Shown: piece by piece, positions 7,950 through 16,619 of the stretch
How positions within the stretch are numbered: the stretch's first letter is position 1
Layout of the letters: every line of letters starts with the position of its first letter
Assembly (NCBI RefSeq): GCF_002127535.1
Contig: NZ_MUBJ01000029.1
Coordinates: 1 to 37,917 of the forward strand
Direction of reading: 5' to 3'
DNA from: Xenorhabdus vietnamensis
GTDB lineage: Bacteria > Pseudomonadota > Gammaproteobacteria > Enterobacterales > Enterobacteriaceae
DNA length: 37,917 nucleotides
The notes under the pieces: generated by a model
Databases searched by the model: none
What the model saw: the letters and a program-made list of their open reading frames with translations, nothing else
Told to the model about the DNA's origin: nothing
Position numbers and translations under genes: made by a program

Positions 7950-8271
7950 TAAATTAAACAATATGCTTGAATTAGCTAAAGAACTACACGCAGTCGATGC
8001 TGCACCAAAAAGCTTGATTAACGATCTAAAAAAAGCCGTCAATGCACGTAAAATCAACGACCAGATTAAAACTGTTACTATGATGACAGGGGCTGAGATA
8101 AAGCAACTTCGTGCACAGTATGGAATGTCCCAGTCTGTACTGGCAATGGCATTAGGAATGTCAAAAGAAAGCATTTCTAAATGGGAGAGAGAAGAAAAAA
8201 AACCAAGTGGTCCAGCACTTAGAATGCTCCGTATTCTTGAACGATGTGGGCCTAAAGTTTTACTGGTTTAA
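7942..8271 (+). CDS. XRE-family antitoxin (NadS-like)
   Basis: Antitoxin partner of the upstream RelE-type toxin. The C-terminal half holds an XRE helix-turn-helix: MTGAEIKQLRAQYGMSQSVL, AMALGMSKESISKWEREEKKPSGPALRML. The N-terminal part is helical and probably contacts the toxin. I start at the GTG at 7942 (109 aa), which has TTGGAGG at 7926-7932 with 9 bases of spacing, rather than at an upstream ATG inside the toxin gene at 7918 that lacks such a site. Like other members it probably represses the operon through the inverted repeat near 7521-7541. Confidence 0.87.
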   Translation: MSNKLNNMLELAKELHAVDAAPKSLINDLKKAVNARKINDQIKTVTMMTGAEIKQLRAQYGMSQSVLAMALGMSKESISKWEREEKKPSGPALRMLRILERCGPKVLLV

Positions 8272-8449
8272 TGGAGATACAGTGTTGGAGTTGAGAAGAG
8301 TGTTCATCGTGAGATGAAATCCAAAGGAAGCGGTTGAGGCATGGCTGTGGGGTAAGGTGGCTATTATCACTCAAGCTCAATACTTAGTACTACAGCCGTA
8401 ATTGCTCTGTCACCATAGGGTTATGAGAGCATAAAAATGTGTGGGGCAC

Positions 8450-9856
8450 TTATGCCGCAATAGCTTCAGCTTCTGTCAAATAGCGCTCCATTTCTTCACC
8501 TAACTTTATTCCCGGATACCAATACTCAAATCGGGCTTTTAAATCATTATTAAGTACCGCTGTGCGTGTCGGGAGTAAATAATGTGCGCCTTGTTGGCTC
8601 CATTGCATTTGCTGCTTTTTCACCATACGTTTAGCGATAACTTCATTGATTGCCGATTCAACAAATGACGAGGAGATCGGTTCACCATATCGGTACATTT
8701 CACCATAATTCGGGATCATCATGCTGTTATTTTCAATATAGGTATACATTTCATCAAGATGTTTTAACAGCGATTTATGGTTTTCATAATGCAATGTATC
8801 GTCATCACATATCAAGGCACAATGATCCAAATATTCTAATGCCTTATTGACATTCCCATGCCAGATAGACCATTTTGTGCTGGTTAAAACGTCTAATAAT
8901 TCTGCACCGAGTTCAGGGGCGTTTTTTGATACCCCTTTGGCATATTGTTTTAAGACGGTCAGGCGCATTGTGATATGAAACCAGTCGAGCACGTGCTGGG
9001 ATTCAGGGTACAAATTAAATTGCAGATCCCTGAGGTTATCAGCGCCATCTGATAAGAAAGTAATCTGTTGATTCGCCTGCATTCCCTGTGAAGATAACTG
9101 GGCAATGAGTTTTCTTCGGGGATGATTTTCCAGACACTGCACAAAACCAAAACGTTTGGTCGGAACATTAGTTGCGAATGATTTTCCGGCGATGACTTCG
9201 AAATGATGTTTTCTGTCGTCCCGGTTTCTGACGTACCCCCCATCAATACCCACCGCCATCGGTTTTCCCGGTTTGGGTAATTTTTCCCATTCTCTGGGAT
9301 CGCCGGGGAGAAAATCAGGCAACCCATCTAATTCGGCCTCTTGTCTTTTAGCGGTCTGGCAGAGGTGGTTTCTGACTGTGGCGGCATTACAGCGTTCACC
9401 CACCGGCAGAATATCTTTGAGAAGATTGGCGGTCAATCCATAAGACATCAATGAAGCCCACCGGGTTTCTATATACCTGAGTTCCGGGTGAGTATGCGTA
9501 TCACACCAGTGATTGAGCAAGCTAACGGTGTGGGTTGAATGTTTTTCACAAGCACACCGGTAAACCCGAAATCCCTCCACGGGAATAATGCCAAACAAGG
9601 TTCGATACTGGATTGTCTGTTTGCCTTTTATTCGCCGGTTTCGCTGACAGCAAGGACAAGTGCGATGTTCATCCAAATATTCCGCCGCCTGTTTCTGGAT
9701 CACTGATTGCTGGATAGCGTTCAAAAGTAATTTAGATTCAGACAGGGAAAGTCCAATGTCATTGGGGGCGTCGGACTGTTTTTCTATCGTGAATAACTTC
9801 TCAGTATGGCGATGCCCCGATTTATCGACCATCGCGATTTGGATTGTGAATTGCAT
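8450..9856 (-). CDS. ISKra4-family transposase
   Basis: DDE-type transposase of the ISKra4 family, 468 residues, the normal full length. An N-terminal zinc-ribbon with CPCCQRNRR near residue 69 and CAC near 103 precedes the catalytic part, which shows PMAVGIDGGYVRNRDDRKHHF (first Asp), FLSDGADNLR (second Asp), HVLDWFHITMRL and the C-terminal SSFVESAINEVIAKRM. No frameshift or internal stop is seen, so it may be active. It lies 24 bases downstream of the recombinase gene on the same strand. Confidence 0.9.
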   Translation of the reverse strand: MQFTIQIAMVDKSGHRHTEKLFTIEKQSDAPNDIGLSLSESKLLLNAIQQSVIQKQAAEYLDEHRTCPCCQRNRRIKGKQTIQYRTLFGIIPVEGFRVYRCACEKHSTHTVSLLNHWCDTHTHPELRYIETRWASLMSYGLTANLLKDILPVGERCNAATVRNHLCQTAKRQEAELDGLPDFLPGDPREWEKLPKPGKPMAVGIDGGYVRNRDDRKHHFEVIAGKSFATNVPTKRFGFVQCLENHPRRKLIAQLSSQGMQANQQITFLSDGADNLRDLQFNLYPESQHVLDWFHITMRLTVLKQYAKGVSKNAPELGAELLDVLTSTKWSIWHGNVNKALEYLDHCALICDDDTLHYENHKSLLKHLDEMYTYIENNSMMIPNYGEMYRYGEPISSSFVESAINEVIAKRMVKKQQMQWSQQGAHYLLPTRTAVLNNDLKARFEYWYPGIKLGEEMERYLTEAEAIAA

Positions 9857-9880
9857 GGTGCTGTCCTCCCGGGGGTGTGG

Positions 9881-10462
9881 CTACTGTATTCCCCCGTTTT
9901 TTAGCTGGTGACGCAATTTATAATACGTAGAAACACCTAACCCCACGTTATCGCAAGCCAGCTTTAACTTGATGCCTTTTGCTCTTAACGCGTCTATTTG
10001 AGGTAATTTACTGATATCCGCAGGCGGCCTGCCCGTTCGTTCCCCGCGCTGTTTTTTTGCGGCGATCCCTTCGTTTTGCCTCTCCCGAATGAGTGCCCGT
10101 TCAAACTGACTGAAGGCCGACATCATATGCAGTTGCAGCTCTTGCATGGGCGTGCTCTCGTGAGCACTAAACGTAAGCTGCTCTTTCAGGAATATCAGTG
10201 TAATACCTTGCTGACGTAAACGCAGGGTCAGGCTACACATATCCATCATATTGCGGCATAACCGATCGATGGAGTGAACAACAATCGTGTCACCGGTTCT
10301 GACCTGTTGAAGCATAGCCTGAAGTTGTGGCCGATTGATGTTTTTCGCACTGGCCTGTTCGACATACATTTTATCAATTTTAATACCGGATGAAGACAGC
10401 GCCTCTTTCTGGCGCTCAACATGTTGGTCAACCGAACTCACCCGAATATAGGCATAGAGCAT
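9881..10462 (-). CDS. Serine recombinase (resolvase/invertase family)
   Basis: Site-specific serine recombinase of 193 residues. The catalytic motif YIRVSSVDQ holds the nucleophile Ser9; the conserved IDRLCRNMMDM and FSQFERALIRERQNEGIAAKK regions and a C-terminal helix-turn-helix (LKLACDNVGLGVSTYYKL) are present. The size and order match small resolvases and DNA invertases. A 13-bp inverted repeat 41 bases upstream (10503-10544) is a likely binding or crossover site. It precedes the ISKra4 transposase and probably travels with it. Whether it resolves cointegrates or inverts a segment is not visible. Confidence 0.92.
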   Translation of the reverse strand: MLYAYIRVSSVDQHVERQKEALSSSGIKIDKMYVEQASAKNINRPQLQAMLQQVRTGDTIVVHSIDRLCRNMMDMCSLTLRLRQQGITLIFLKEQLTFSAHESTPMQELQLHMMSAFSQFERALIRERQNEGIAAKKQRGERTGRPPADISKLPQIDALRAKGIKLKLACDNVGLGVSTYYKLRHQLKNGGIQ

Positions 10463-10502
10463 ACTAACCTCAAAAGTCTTTAAACCTGATAAAGATTTGT
10501 AG

Positions 10503-10544
10503 AATACTCTATAAAATTAACTTTTTCGAGGTTTATAGAGTGTT
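10503..10544. promoter_or_regulatory. Inverted repeat upstream of the recombinase, possible res-type site
   Basis: Arms AATACTCTATAAA (10503-10515) and TTTATAGAGTGTT (10532-10544) match at 12 of 13 positions in inverted orientation with a 16-base spacer. Small serine recombinases bind such AT-rich dyads next to their own gene. A separate perfect 14-bp palindrome AAAGGTATACCTTT lies at 10570-10583. Confidence 0.5.
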
Positions 10545-10606
10545 ATGGTCTTGTTTTCAGCACGGATGAAAAGGTATACCTTTATGGATACCGATCACCC
10601 TATCCG

Positions 10607-11176
10607 CTACAGCCCTATCACGATGGGTTCCAGTTCGGGTGAATCAAGATTGAGCCGACTTAATTGGCGATTAATCTTTCGGCGGTTGAATCTGACGGCA
10701 TCAAGTGCCTCAACCAATGGACGGATCTCTCCGACTGTGGTCGTTTCATTAGCGTGAATAATCGCGTTGAACAGTGCCAGTGTTTCATCGGCTAACGTCG
10801 CCCCGGGCATTCGGTTTCCGGCCAGACAAAAGGGAGACGTTAGATTAGAATTTTCGAGAATAGTTTCAATACGGATATCGTGAAGCCAGTGCTCAAAAAA
10901 ATTGTATTCATAAGTAAAGCGATCACCGGCATCAAATTCAAAGTCATCCAGCGCGATTTTGTAAGGGTTATCAGAAAATGCAATCCCGCCGGAGTACGAA
11001 ATGCCGTAATTTTTACCATAAATACGGAATTGATGCAGGTGATCATCCTGCCATCCTTGCGCGATCTGAATGATATAGTGAAAAGCCGCTAAAGAAGTCC
11101 TGCCTGACAGCCTGAATCGACGCCAGAGCATAGGACTGATTCCCCGAAGGGCAATTTTCACGATATAATTTTTCAT
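10607..11176 (-). CDS. Plasmid pRiA4b ORF-3-like protein
   Basis: The 189-residue protein matches the pRiA4b ORF-3 family, a widespread family of unknown function common on plasmids and near mobile elements. The hallmark start is complete: YIVKIALRGISPMLWRRFRL, then LAAFHYIIQIAQGWQDDHLHQF, and the acidic FEFDAGDRFTYEYNFFEHWLHDI. No strong ribosome site is seen before the ATG, so expression is uncertain. It sits between the recombinase and the right end of the putative ISKra4-family element and is probably cargo. Confidence 0.82.
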   Translation of the reverse strand: MKNYIVKIALRGISPMLWRRFRLSGRTSLAAFHYIIQIAQGWQDDHLHQFRIYGKNYGISYSGGIAFSDNPYKIALDDFEFDAGDRFTYEYNFFEHWLHDIRIETILENSNLTSPFCLAGNRMPGATLADETLALFNAIIHANETTTVGEIRPLVEALDAVRFNRRKINRQLSRLNLDSPELEPIVIGL

Positions 11177-11225
11177 GGTGAGGTGTCTGATAAAATGATG
11201 TTCCTTTGCTCATTCTATCGTCGAT

Positions 11226-11576
11226 TTAACACAGTGCCCCAAGGTTTTTTATGGTCTCCAGCTCCCAAGCATTACGTTGGATTTTACCCTCTTTTCCTTT
11301 CAGAGAACGCCGAAGTTCCCGGGGGATAAAATCGGTGGGTACATCTTGAGGCAGTTTTTTCAATTCGCCGGCGTCAAGCTGGCGAATCACTTGAATCGCT
11401 TTCAGAAGTAACTCCGTTCCCGGTTTAGCCTGAAATGGCAGATGCAGGAACGCTGGGAAATATTTTCTCAAACTGGGATAACGAGCCAGCAGAATATCGC
11501 CATATCCACGTTTTGGTTTTGCGTGATATTTTTCATTAGCATAAGTAATATTAAGGTGATAAGTTAATAGCAACAC
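11226..11576 (-). pseudogene. Tn3-family transposase fragment
   Basis: A 116-residue open frame matching an internal part of Tn3-family TnpA: ARYPSLRKYFPAFLHL, LLLKAIQVIRQLDAGELKKL, PTDFIPRELRR, NAWELETI. The full transposase would be near 1000 residues, so most is lost. Its downstream end coincides with the right terminal repeat of the ISKra4-family element (11233-11241), and its last residues (GALC) come from that element. It overlaps in homology with the tnpA piece at 35760-37769, so the two are remnants of different transposons. Its upstream border lies just before the NRPS operon. Confidence 0.8.
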
Positions 11577-11636
11577 TTCAGGTTGAAATATTCATACATA
11601 CTTTTGATATGTCATTATCTGGGATGAGGTATAGGG

Positions 11637-12122
11637 ATGTTATCGCTGAAAGAATGCACAAGAAGTGAGATCGAGACATATCGTACCACCTTTGTTAATG
11701 AATATGTGATTGATCTAATTAGAAACCATCAACTCAGTCAGTCAGAAGCGCATAAAAAAGCCAATGTTACATTTAACATCTCTTTTCCTGACAACCAGCC
11801 AACAAAAAATAACTCCCTGCTCCGTATTACTAAAATACTCAATGATGTTCCCTGTCATGTCGGCTACCTATGGCTGTTTTACTCTCCTGAAGAGCAGTCG
11901 GTATTTATAATGGATTTTTATATCTCCCCAGAATATCGTAATAAAAAAATTGGCCATGAGGCGATGAATAAATTGATAGCGATGCTTGAAAACAGACAGG
12001 TGACTACACTGAAATTACGTGTTGAGCCTGATAATCAAGCAGCTATCGGACTATATAAAAAAACAGGGTTTGATATCACAGGGATAAACATGACTCACAG
12101 GATAATTCCAAAGGTAGTGTAA
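11637..12122 (+). CDS. GNAT-family N-acetyltransferase
   Basis: Acetyl-CoA-dependent N-acyltransferase of 161 residues and first gene of the NRPS operon. The GNAT core is clear: strand FIMDFYISPEYRN, the acetyl-CoA loop RNKKIGHEAMNKL (first Gly of the usual RxxGxG replaced by Lys), and the C-terminal LRVEPDNQAAIGLYKKTGFDITG. GAGG at 11626-11629 precedes the ATG. The next gene starts 1 base after its stop. The substrate is not visible. In clusters for amino-rich peptides such enzymes often acetylate the product's free amine as self-protection (zwittermicin and tuberactinomycin producers), so resistance is my first guess; tailoring is the alternative. The gene is AT-rich, unlike the NRPS genes. 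Confidence 0.88.
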   Translation: MLSLKECTRSEIETYRTTFVNEYVIDLIRNHQLSQSEAHKKANVTFNISFPDNQPTKNNSLLRITKILNDVPCHVGYLWLFYSPEEQSVFIMDFYISPEYRNKKIGHEAMNKLIAMLENRQVTTLKLRVEPDNQAAIGLYKKTGFDITGINMTHRIIPKVV

Positions 12123-12123
12123 A

Positions 12124-13116
12124 ATGATACATCAAACGGCAGAATGCATTAATGATGGAAAGATTTTTCTCAAAATTGATGAGTTCATAAAAAATAATAG
12201 TGTCCATATTAAAATAGAAAACATGAACCCTGGAGGATCAATAAAAATAAAAACTGCTATAGCATTAGTTGATGCGGCAGAAAAAAACTTCGGATTAAAA
12301 GAGAAAAAACATGTTATCGAATCCAGTTCGGGTAATTTGGGGATAGCATTAAGTATCATCTGTGCGGCAAGGAAATATAAGTTCACTTGCGTTGCCGATA
12401 AAAATACGTTGCCTCACACCATCAAAGTAATGAAAGCCTACGGGGCGGAAGTTATTGTCATCGAAAAACCCGATCCTGAAAGAGGCTATCTCGGTGGAAG
12501 ACTCGATTATATAAAAAAAAGACTGATATCTGATAATAGCCTGGTGTGGACTAATCAGTATGAAAGTTCTGCGAATAGAGAAGTCCATGCGAGACTGACG
12601 GCCAGAGAATTATTGAGTGAATTTCCTGTTATTGACTATCTGTTTATTGCAGCAGGTACGACAGGCACATTAATGGGGTGCGTGCAAACTGTTACGGAGG
12701 AATCTCCGGCAACAAAAATTATTGCAGTTGATACTAAAGGATCGGTTATTTTTGGTACGCCGTCGGCACCTCGTTATATCCCGGGTATGGGTGCCAGCGT
12801 TCCTCCGCCATTATTCGATAGTAAAAATTTGTTTGATATGGTGCAGGTGTCAGAGATGGAAACCGTGCAGACCTGCCGCCTGTTCGCACGGCGTTACGGC
12901 TTTCTTGTGGGAGGATCGACAGGAACCGTACTGACCGCCATTCGAGACTATAGCCATAAAATCCCCGCGGGCTCGGTGGTCGTTATGATTAGTCCTGATG
13001 GTGGCGAACGCTATATTGATACTATTTATTCCGATGAATGGTGCAGGAAAAAAGGTTTCTTACAACTCTATACGTCATCCAGTCGTGATGCTTTATCAGG
13101 AGCAGTTGCAGAATGA
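12124..13116 (+). CDS. sbnA: SbnA-like N-(2-amino-2-carboxyethyl)-L-glutamate synthase (Dap biosynthesis)
   Basis: PLP enzyme of the cysteine-synthase fold. SbnA joins O-phospho-L-serine and glutamate to give N-(1-amino-1-carboxyl-2-ethyl)glutamate, the first step to L-2,3-diaminopropionate. The 330-residue length fits. The PLP lysine is Lys41 in NPGGSIKIKTA; the substrate loop ESSSGNLGIALS and the phosphate-binding AAGTTGTLMG and VGGSTGT follow. Pairing with an sbnB-like gene, which it overlaps by 4 bases (ATGA), separates it from ordinary cysteine synthase. VioB and ZmaU play the same part in viomycin and zwittermicin. Dap made here would feed NRPS module 1. Confidence 0.9.
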   Translation: MIHQTAECINDGKIFLKIDEFIKNNSVHIKIENMNPGGSIKIKTAIALVDAAEKNFGLKEKKHVIESSSGNLGIALSIICAARKYKFTCVADKNTLPHTIKVMKAYGAEVIVIEKPDPERGYLGGRLDYIKKRLISDNSLVWTNQYESSANREVHARLTARELLSEFPVIDYLFIAAGTTGTLMGCVQTVTEESPATKIIAVDTKGSVIFGTPSAPRYIPGMGASVPPPLFDSKNLFDMVQVSEMETVQTCRLFARRYGFLVGGSTGTVLTAIRDYSHKIPAGSVVVMISPDGGERYIDTIYSDEWCRKKGFLQLYTSSSRDALSGAVAE

Positions 13117-14126
13117 ATAATATGAAGTTTGATGTGGTTTCTGGAGAAACAATCACCGAAATTCTGGCTGATTCTTACAATGAGATTATGAGGATCGTTC
13201 GGGAAACGTATTTGCTCCATGAGGAAGGCATAACCAATAACCCTGATAGTTATTTCCTCCGGTTTGATGATAAACCGGAAGCCAGAATTATTGCATTGCC
13301 GGCTGCAATAAAAGGTATTGGCGCCGTAGCGGGAATAAAATGGATTGCGAGCTACCCTAAAAATTTAGAAAAGAACATACAGCGCGCTTCCGCCGTCATT
13401 GCTTTGAATGATTATGAGACCGGATATCCTTTTGCTTTACTAGAAGCATCGCAAATCAGCGCCTGTCGCACCGCGGCATCGGCTGTCCTCGCCGCTAATA
13501 CGCTAACAAACGATCGAAAAATTGCCAAAAAGATTGCATTCATTGGTACTGGCGTCATTGCCCGTAAGATCGCCGACTTCTTCCGCGCTGAGAATTGGGA
13601 TATCGATCGGGTTGTAGCTTACGATATAACATCACAGGATGCCGAAAAATTTTCACAGTATGTCAATAGTACCCATGGGTATCAGTCAACCGTGGCAGAA
13701 AACCTGACAGCCGCTATAGATGAAGCTGATATTATTGTGTTTGCTACCAACGCTGGTACGCCATATATCACCGCACCGGATGCAATAAAGAATAATCAGG
13801 TCGTATTGAATATCTCGCTTCGGGATATCGGCCCTGATATTGTTTTACGTTCAGCCAATATTTTCGATGATGTAGAACATTGCATGAAGGCAAATACTTC
13901 ACCACATCTGGCTGAACAAGTCAGTGGTGGGAGAAATTTTGTTGATGGTTCTCTAGCTGAATTAATCAATGGCAAAATACAATTGCGAAAAAATTGTCCG
14001 ATAATTTTCTCTCCTTTTGGTCTTGGTGTTTTGGATTTGGCCGTTGGCGCCTATTTGTATCAGCGCGCAGAAAAAGACGGTCTGTGTCATTCAATTCCAG
14101 GCTTTTTCCCTGATATAACGAGATAA
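13113..14126 (+). CDS. sbnB: SbnB-like dehydrogenase releasing L-2,3-diaminopropionate
   Basis: NAD-dependent enzyme of the ornithine cyclodeaminase/mu-crystallin fold. SbnB oxidatively splits the SbnA product into L-2,3-diaminopropionate and 2-oxoglutarate. The 337-residue protein shows the N-terminal YFLRFDDKPEARIIALPAAI region, the conserved GYPFALLEASQISACRTAASA substrate segment, the Rossmann motif FIGTGVIARKIADFF (Gly145-Gly147) and LNISLRDIGPDIV. The start codon overlaps the sbnA stop, so the two are translated together. A neighbouring sbnA homologue makes the Dap role much more likely than cyclodeaminase activity. A gap of 62 bases precedes the next gene. Confidence 0.9.
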   Translation: MNNMKFDVVSGETITEILADSYNEIMRIVRETYLLHEEGITNNPDSYFLRFDDKPEARIIALPAAIKGIGAVAGIKWIASYPKNLEKNIQRASAVIALNDYETGYPFALLEASQISACRTAASAVLAANTLTNDRKIAKKIAFIGTGVIARKIADFFRAENWDIDRVVAYDITSQDAEKFSQYVNSTHGYQSTVAENLTAAIDEADIIVFATNAGTPYITAPDAIKNNQVVLNISLRDIGPDIVLRSANIFDDVEHCMKANTSPHLAEQVSGGRNFVDGSLAELINGKIQLRKNCPIIFSPFGLGVLDLAVGAYLYQRAEKDGLCHSIPGFFPDITR

Positions 14127-14188
14127 ATGTGATTGCCCACTGAACGTTTAGTTGGAAAGTAGCAATATCATCATTATTTGAGAGAGAT

Positions 14189-16609
14189 ATGAAGAGTCGT
14201 CCTTTATTACTACGCATCGTGGTATGCCTGCTATTGCCCGCTATTGCCGTTTGTCTTTTTGGCTATATTTATTTTCTGCGCAGCCTCCCAGTCGCCGAAA
14301 ATTTCACGCTAACAGGGCAGGGTTATAATGATGTCGAAGTGAAAAGAGATCGTAATGGCGCGGTATATCTCTCATCTAACGATGACAATAGTATCTATTT
14401 TGCTATGGGATATGTGCAGGCGCAGGATCGGTTGTGGCAACTAACATTACAACAGCGCATTGTTCAGGGAAGATTAAGCGAGATGCTCGGCGAGAAGGGG
14501 ATGAAAAGCGATATTTTCATCAGAACGCTGGGTATTTATCGTGCGGCACAGCAGGCATGGACACAGCTGGATCGACCGGCTCAGGATTCGCTGGTCGCGT
14601 ATGCGGCTGGCGTCAATCAGGCGATTAAACAACAGCGCACCTTGCCTCCGGAATTTATTTTGCTGGGCGTTAAGCCTGAAGACTGGACGCCAATTGATTC
14701 TCTGGCGTGGGTCAAAATGTTCGCCCTTGATCTGGGGGGCAACATGTTCAAGGAAATCCAGTATGACGTTGCCGCGGAAAGCTTGAATCACGAGCAGATC
14801 AAGCTGCTTTTCCCCACTTATATCTCTGCACTGCCAGACCGCGCTGCCGACTTGAGCCCTTCGGGAAGCATCGTGATGCGGGATGTTAACAGCATTAGGG
14901 AGCAATTGTCGTATTTTGGCACGGGGGGGACCGGGGTGGGTAGTAACGCCTGGGTTGTATCGGGAACGCATACCCAGACAGGGTATCCGATACTGGCGAA
15001 CGATCCGCATCTGGGATTGCAGCAGCCTTCACCGTGGTACGTTGTGTCGCAGAATGGTGCCCGGTTGCACGCTCAGGGAATGAGTCTGACGGGGCTCCCA
15101 CTCGTTATCTTCGGCAGTAATGAACACATCGCATGGGGCGGCACGGCCCTGACCGCCGATGTGGAAGATTTGTATGCTGAAACTGTCAAGCCGGATGATC
15201 CCTCTCGCTACAAGGCAGATAACCAGTGGCTGCCGTTTAGTCAGAGGACGGAGACTATTCGGGTCCGCAGTGGTATTCCCGATATGCTCTATCCGCCCCT
15301 TAAAAACGTTACGCTCAACGTGAAGGAGACGCGCCACGGCCCTGTCGTGAGCACTCTGTTTCCCACTATTCGCCAGACGCTGTCACTAAGATGGACAGCA
15401 CTGGATCCAGACGATACCAGCTATATGGCGTTCATGAGGATAAATTACGCCCACGACTGGCCGTCGTTTCAGTCGGCGGTTCGGCTGCTGGCGGCACCCG
15501 CGCTCAACCTCCTTTATGCCGATACGAAAAACAATATTGGCATGATAAGCGCCGGGGCCATTCCGGTTCGCGGATATGGCAGCGGTGAACTACCATTGCC
15601 GGGCGAAAACCTTCGTAATGACTGGAAAGGCTATATTCCGTTTGACGAACTTCCGGTGAGCTGGAATCCGGCGTCGGGATTCATTGTTTCTGCCAATAAT
15701 GAGGTCAGTAATCAGGCATATCCGCATTTCATTTCCCACGACTGGGCATCGCCTGCGCGTGCGCAACGCATTACTTGGCTGCTGGGCGACAGAATGGCTG
15801 TATCGAGAAACCGGATAACGCACGAAGACATGATAGCCATTCAACGAGATACGCATGATGTGAATATTGCTGCATTTCGCCACGCGGCGGTGAATAAAAT
15901 TCATCCGGCAGGCCGGCGTCAGCAGATGGCAATAGACAGATTGGCTACCTGGGATGGTGATATGAGCCGGGAGAGCGTTGCCGCCACCCTGATTATCAGC
16001 TGGTCGCGGCATATGCGGATCAACATGGTTGTGGATTCACTACCCAAATCCTGGGGCGAAGATGAAAAAAATACGCTGATGAGCGAGCTGGGTACTTATA
16101 TTCCACTCTCCTCGCTGGTGAAAATCCTCGAGGACGATACTAACGACTGCCAGACATTCGGCCGTCAGACGTCATGGCATAACTGTCAGGATGTGCTGGT
16201 GAAATCTCTCGATCAGGCGCTCGACGAATTGAGCAGAATGCGTGGCGATAATATGGATAGCTGGAAATGGGGAAACCTGCACTCCAGCTATTACGAACAT
16301 CGCCTGTTTAGCGGGATACGGTTTCTCGACAATATTTTCAGTACACGAATAGCAAATGGCGGCTCACCTGATGCAATAAATGTGGCCGATATGCATTTTG
16401 ACTTGTCGAAAGGCTATGACCAGAAATTAGGCGCAAGCTTCAGAATGATTATCGATGTTCAATCGGGAAAAATCAGGACACGCTATATCAACTCAACGGG
16501 GCAATCCGGAAATATTATGAGCGAACATTACCGGGATATGGTGAAGCCGTTTAATACATTCATATTCTCTGAAATAACAAATGATTTCGATACTCGTCCG
16601 AGTCAATAA
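14189..16609 (+). CDS. Penicillin-acylase-type Ntn hydrolase (peptidase S45), membrane-anchored or periplasmic
   Basis: Protein of 806 residues in the S45 penicillin acylase family, which self-cleaves to expose an N-terminal Ser and hydrolyses amide-linked acyl groups. Residues 7-30 are a hydrophobic signal or anchor, placing the enzyme in the periplasm; there is no lipobox. The alpha chain carries GYVQAQDRLWQLTLQQR. The cleavage site and nucleophile are seen at GVG-SNAWVVSG, with Ser252. The family beta-chain region ANDPHLGLQQPSPWYVV and GSNEHIAWGGTALTADVEDLY are intact. PvdQ, which deacylates pyoverdine precursor in the periplasm, is an S45 member. Next to an exporter and NRPS genes, the likely job is removing a fatty acyl cap from the exported peptide; resistance by hydrolysis is the alternative. 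Confidence 0.88.
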   Translation: MKSRPLLLRIVVCLLLPAIAVCLFGYIYFLRSLPVAENFTLTGQGYNDVEVKRDRNGAVYLSSNDDNSIYFAMGYVQAQDRLWQLTLQQRIVQGRLSEMLGEKGMKSDIFIRTLGIYRAAQQAWTQLDRPAQDSLVAYAAGVNQAIKQQRTLPPEFILLGVKPEDWTPIDSLAWVKMFALDLGGNMFKEIQYDVAAESLNHEQIKLLFPTYISALPDRAADLSPSGSIVMRDVNSIREQLSYFGTGGTGVGSNAWVVSGTHTQTGYPILANDPHLGLQQPSPWYVVSQNGARLHAQGMSLTGLPLVIFGSNEHIAWGGTALTADVEDLYAETVKPDDPSRYKADNQWLPFSQRTETIRVRSGIPDMLYPPLKNVTLNVKETRHGPVVSTLFPTIRQTLSLRWTALDPDDTSYMAFMRINYAHDWPSFQSAVRLLAAPALNLLYADTKNNIGMISAGAIPVRGYGSGELPLPGENLRNDWKGYIPFDELPVSWNPASGFIVSANNEVSNQAYPHFISHDWASPARAQRITWLLGDRMAVSRNRITHEDMIAIQRDTHDVNIAAFRHAAVNKIHPAGRRQQMAIDRLATWDGDMSRESVAATLIISWSRHMRINMVVDSLPKSWGEDEKNTLMSELGTYIPLSSLVKILEDDTNDCQTFGRQTSWHNCQDVLVKSLDQALDELSRMRGDNMDSWKWGNLHSSYYEHRLFSGIRFLDNIFSTRIANGGSPDAINVADMHFDLSKGYDQKLGASFRMIIDVQSGKIRTRYINSTGQSGNIMSEHYRDMVKPFNTFIFSEITNDFDTRPSQ

Positions 16610-16619
16610 GGAGCCGTCT

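Larger units (their letters stand above)
8442..11241 (-). mobile_element. Putative ISKra4-family element with recombinase and pRiA4b-like passenger genes
   Basis: The two ends read TGGGGCACT inward (8442-8450 on plus; complement of 11233-11241), a 9-bp terminal inverted repeat enclosing three minus-strand genes: the ISKra4-family transposase, a serine recombinase and a pRiA4b ORF-3-like gene. The right end falls exactly where homology to a Tn3 transposase remnant stops (LETIKN, then non-homologous residues), which supports this border. The transposase stop codon touches the left repeat. No target-site duplication was found, so one flank may be rearranged. The borders are inference from a short repeat. 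Confidence 0.55.

Noticed and set aside
12124-13116. Ordinary cysteine synthase (CysK/CysM)
   Set aside because: Its overlap with an SbnB-like gene in an NRPS operon and its N-terminal pattern favour SbnA.
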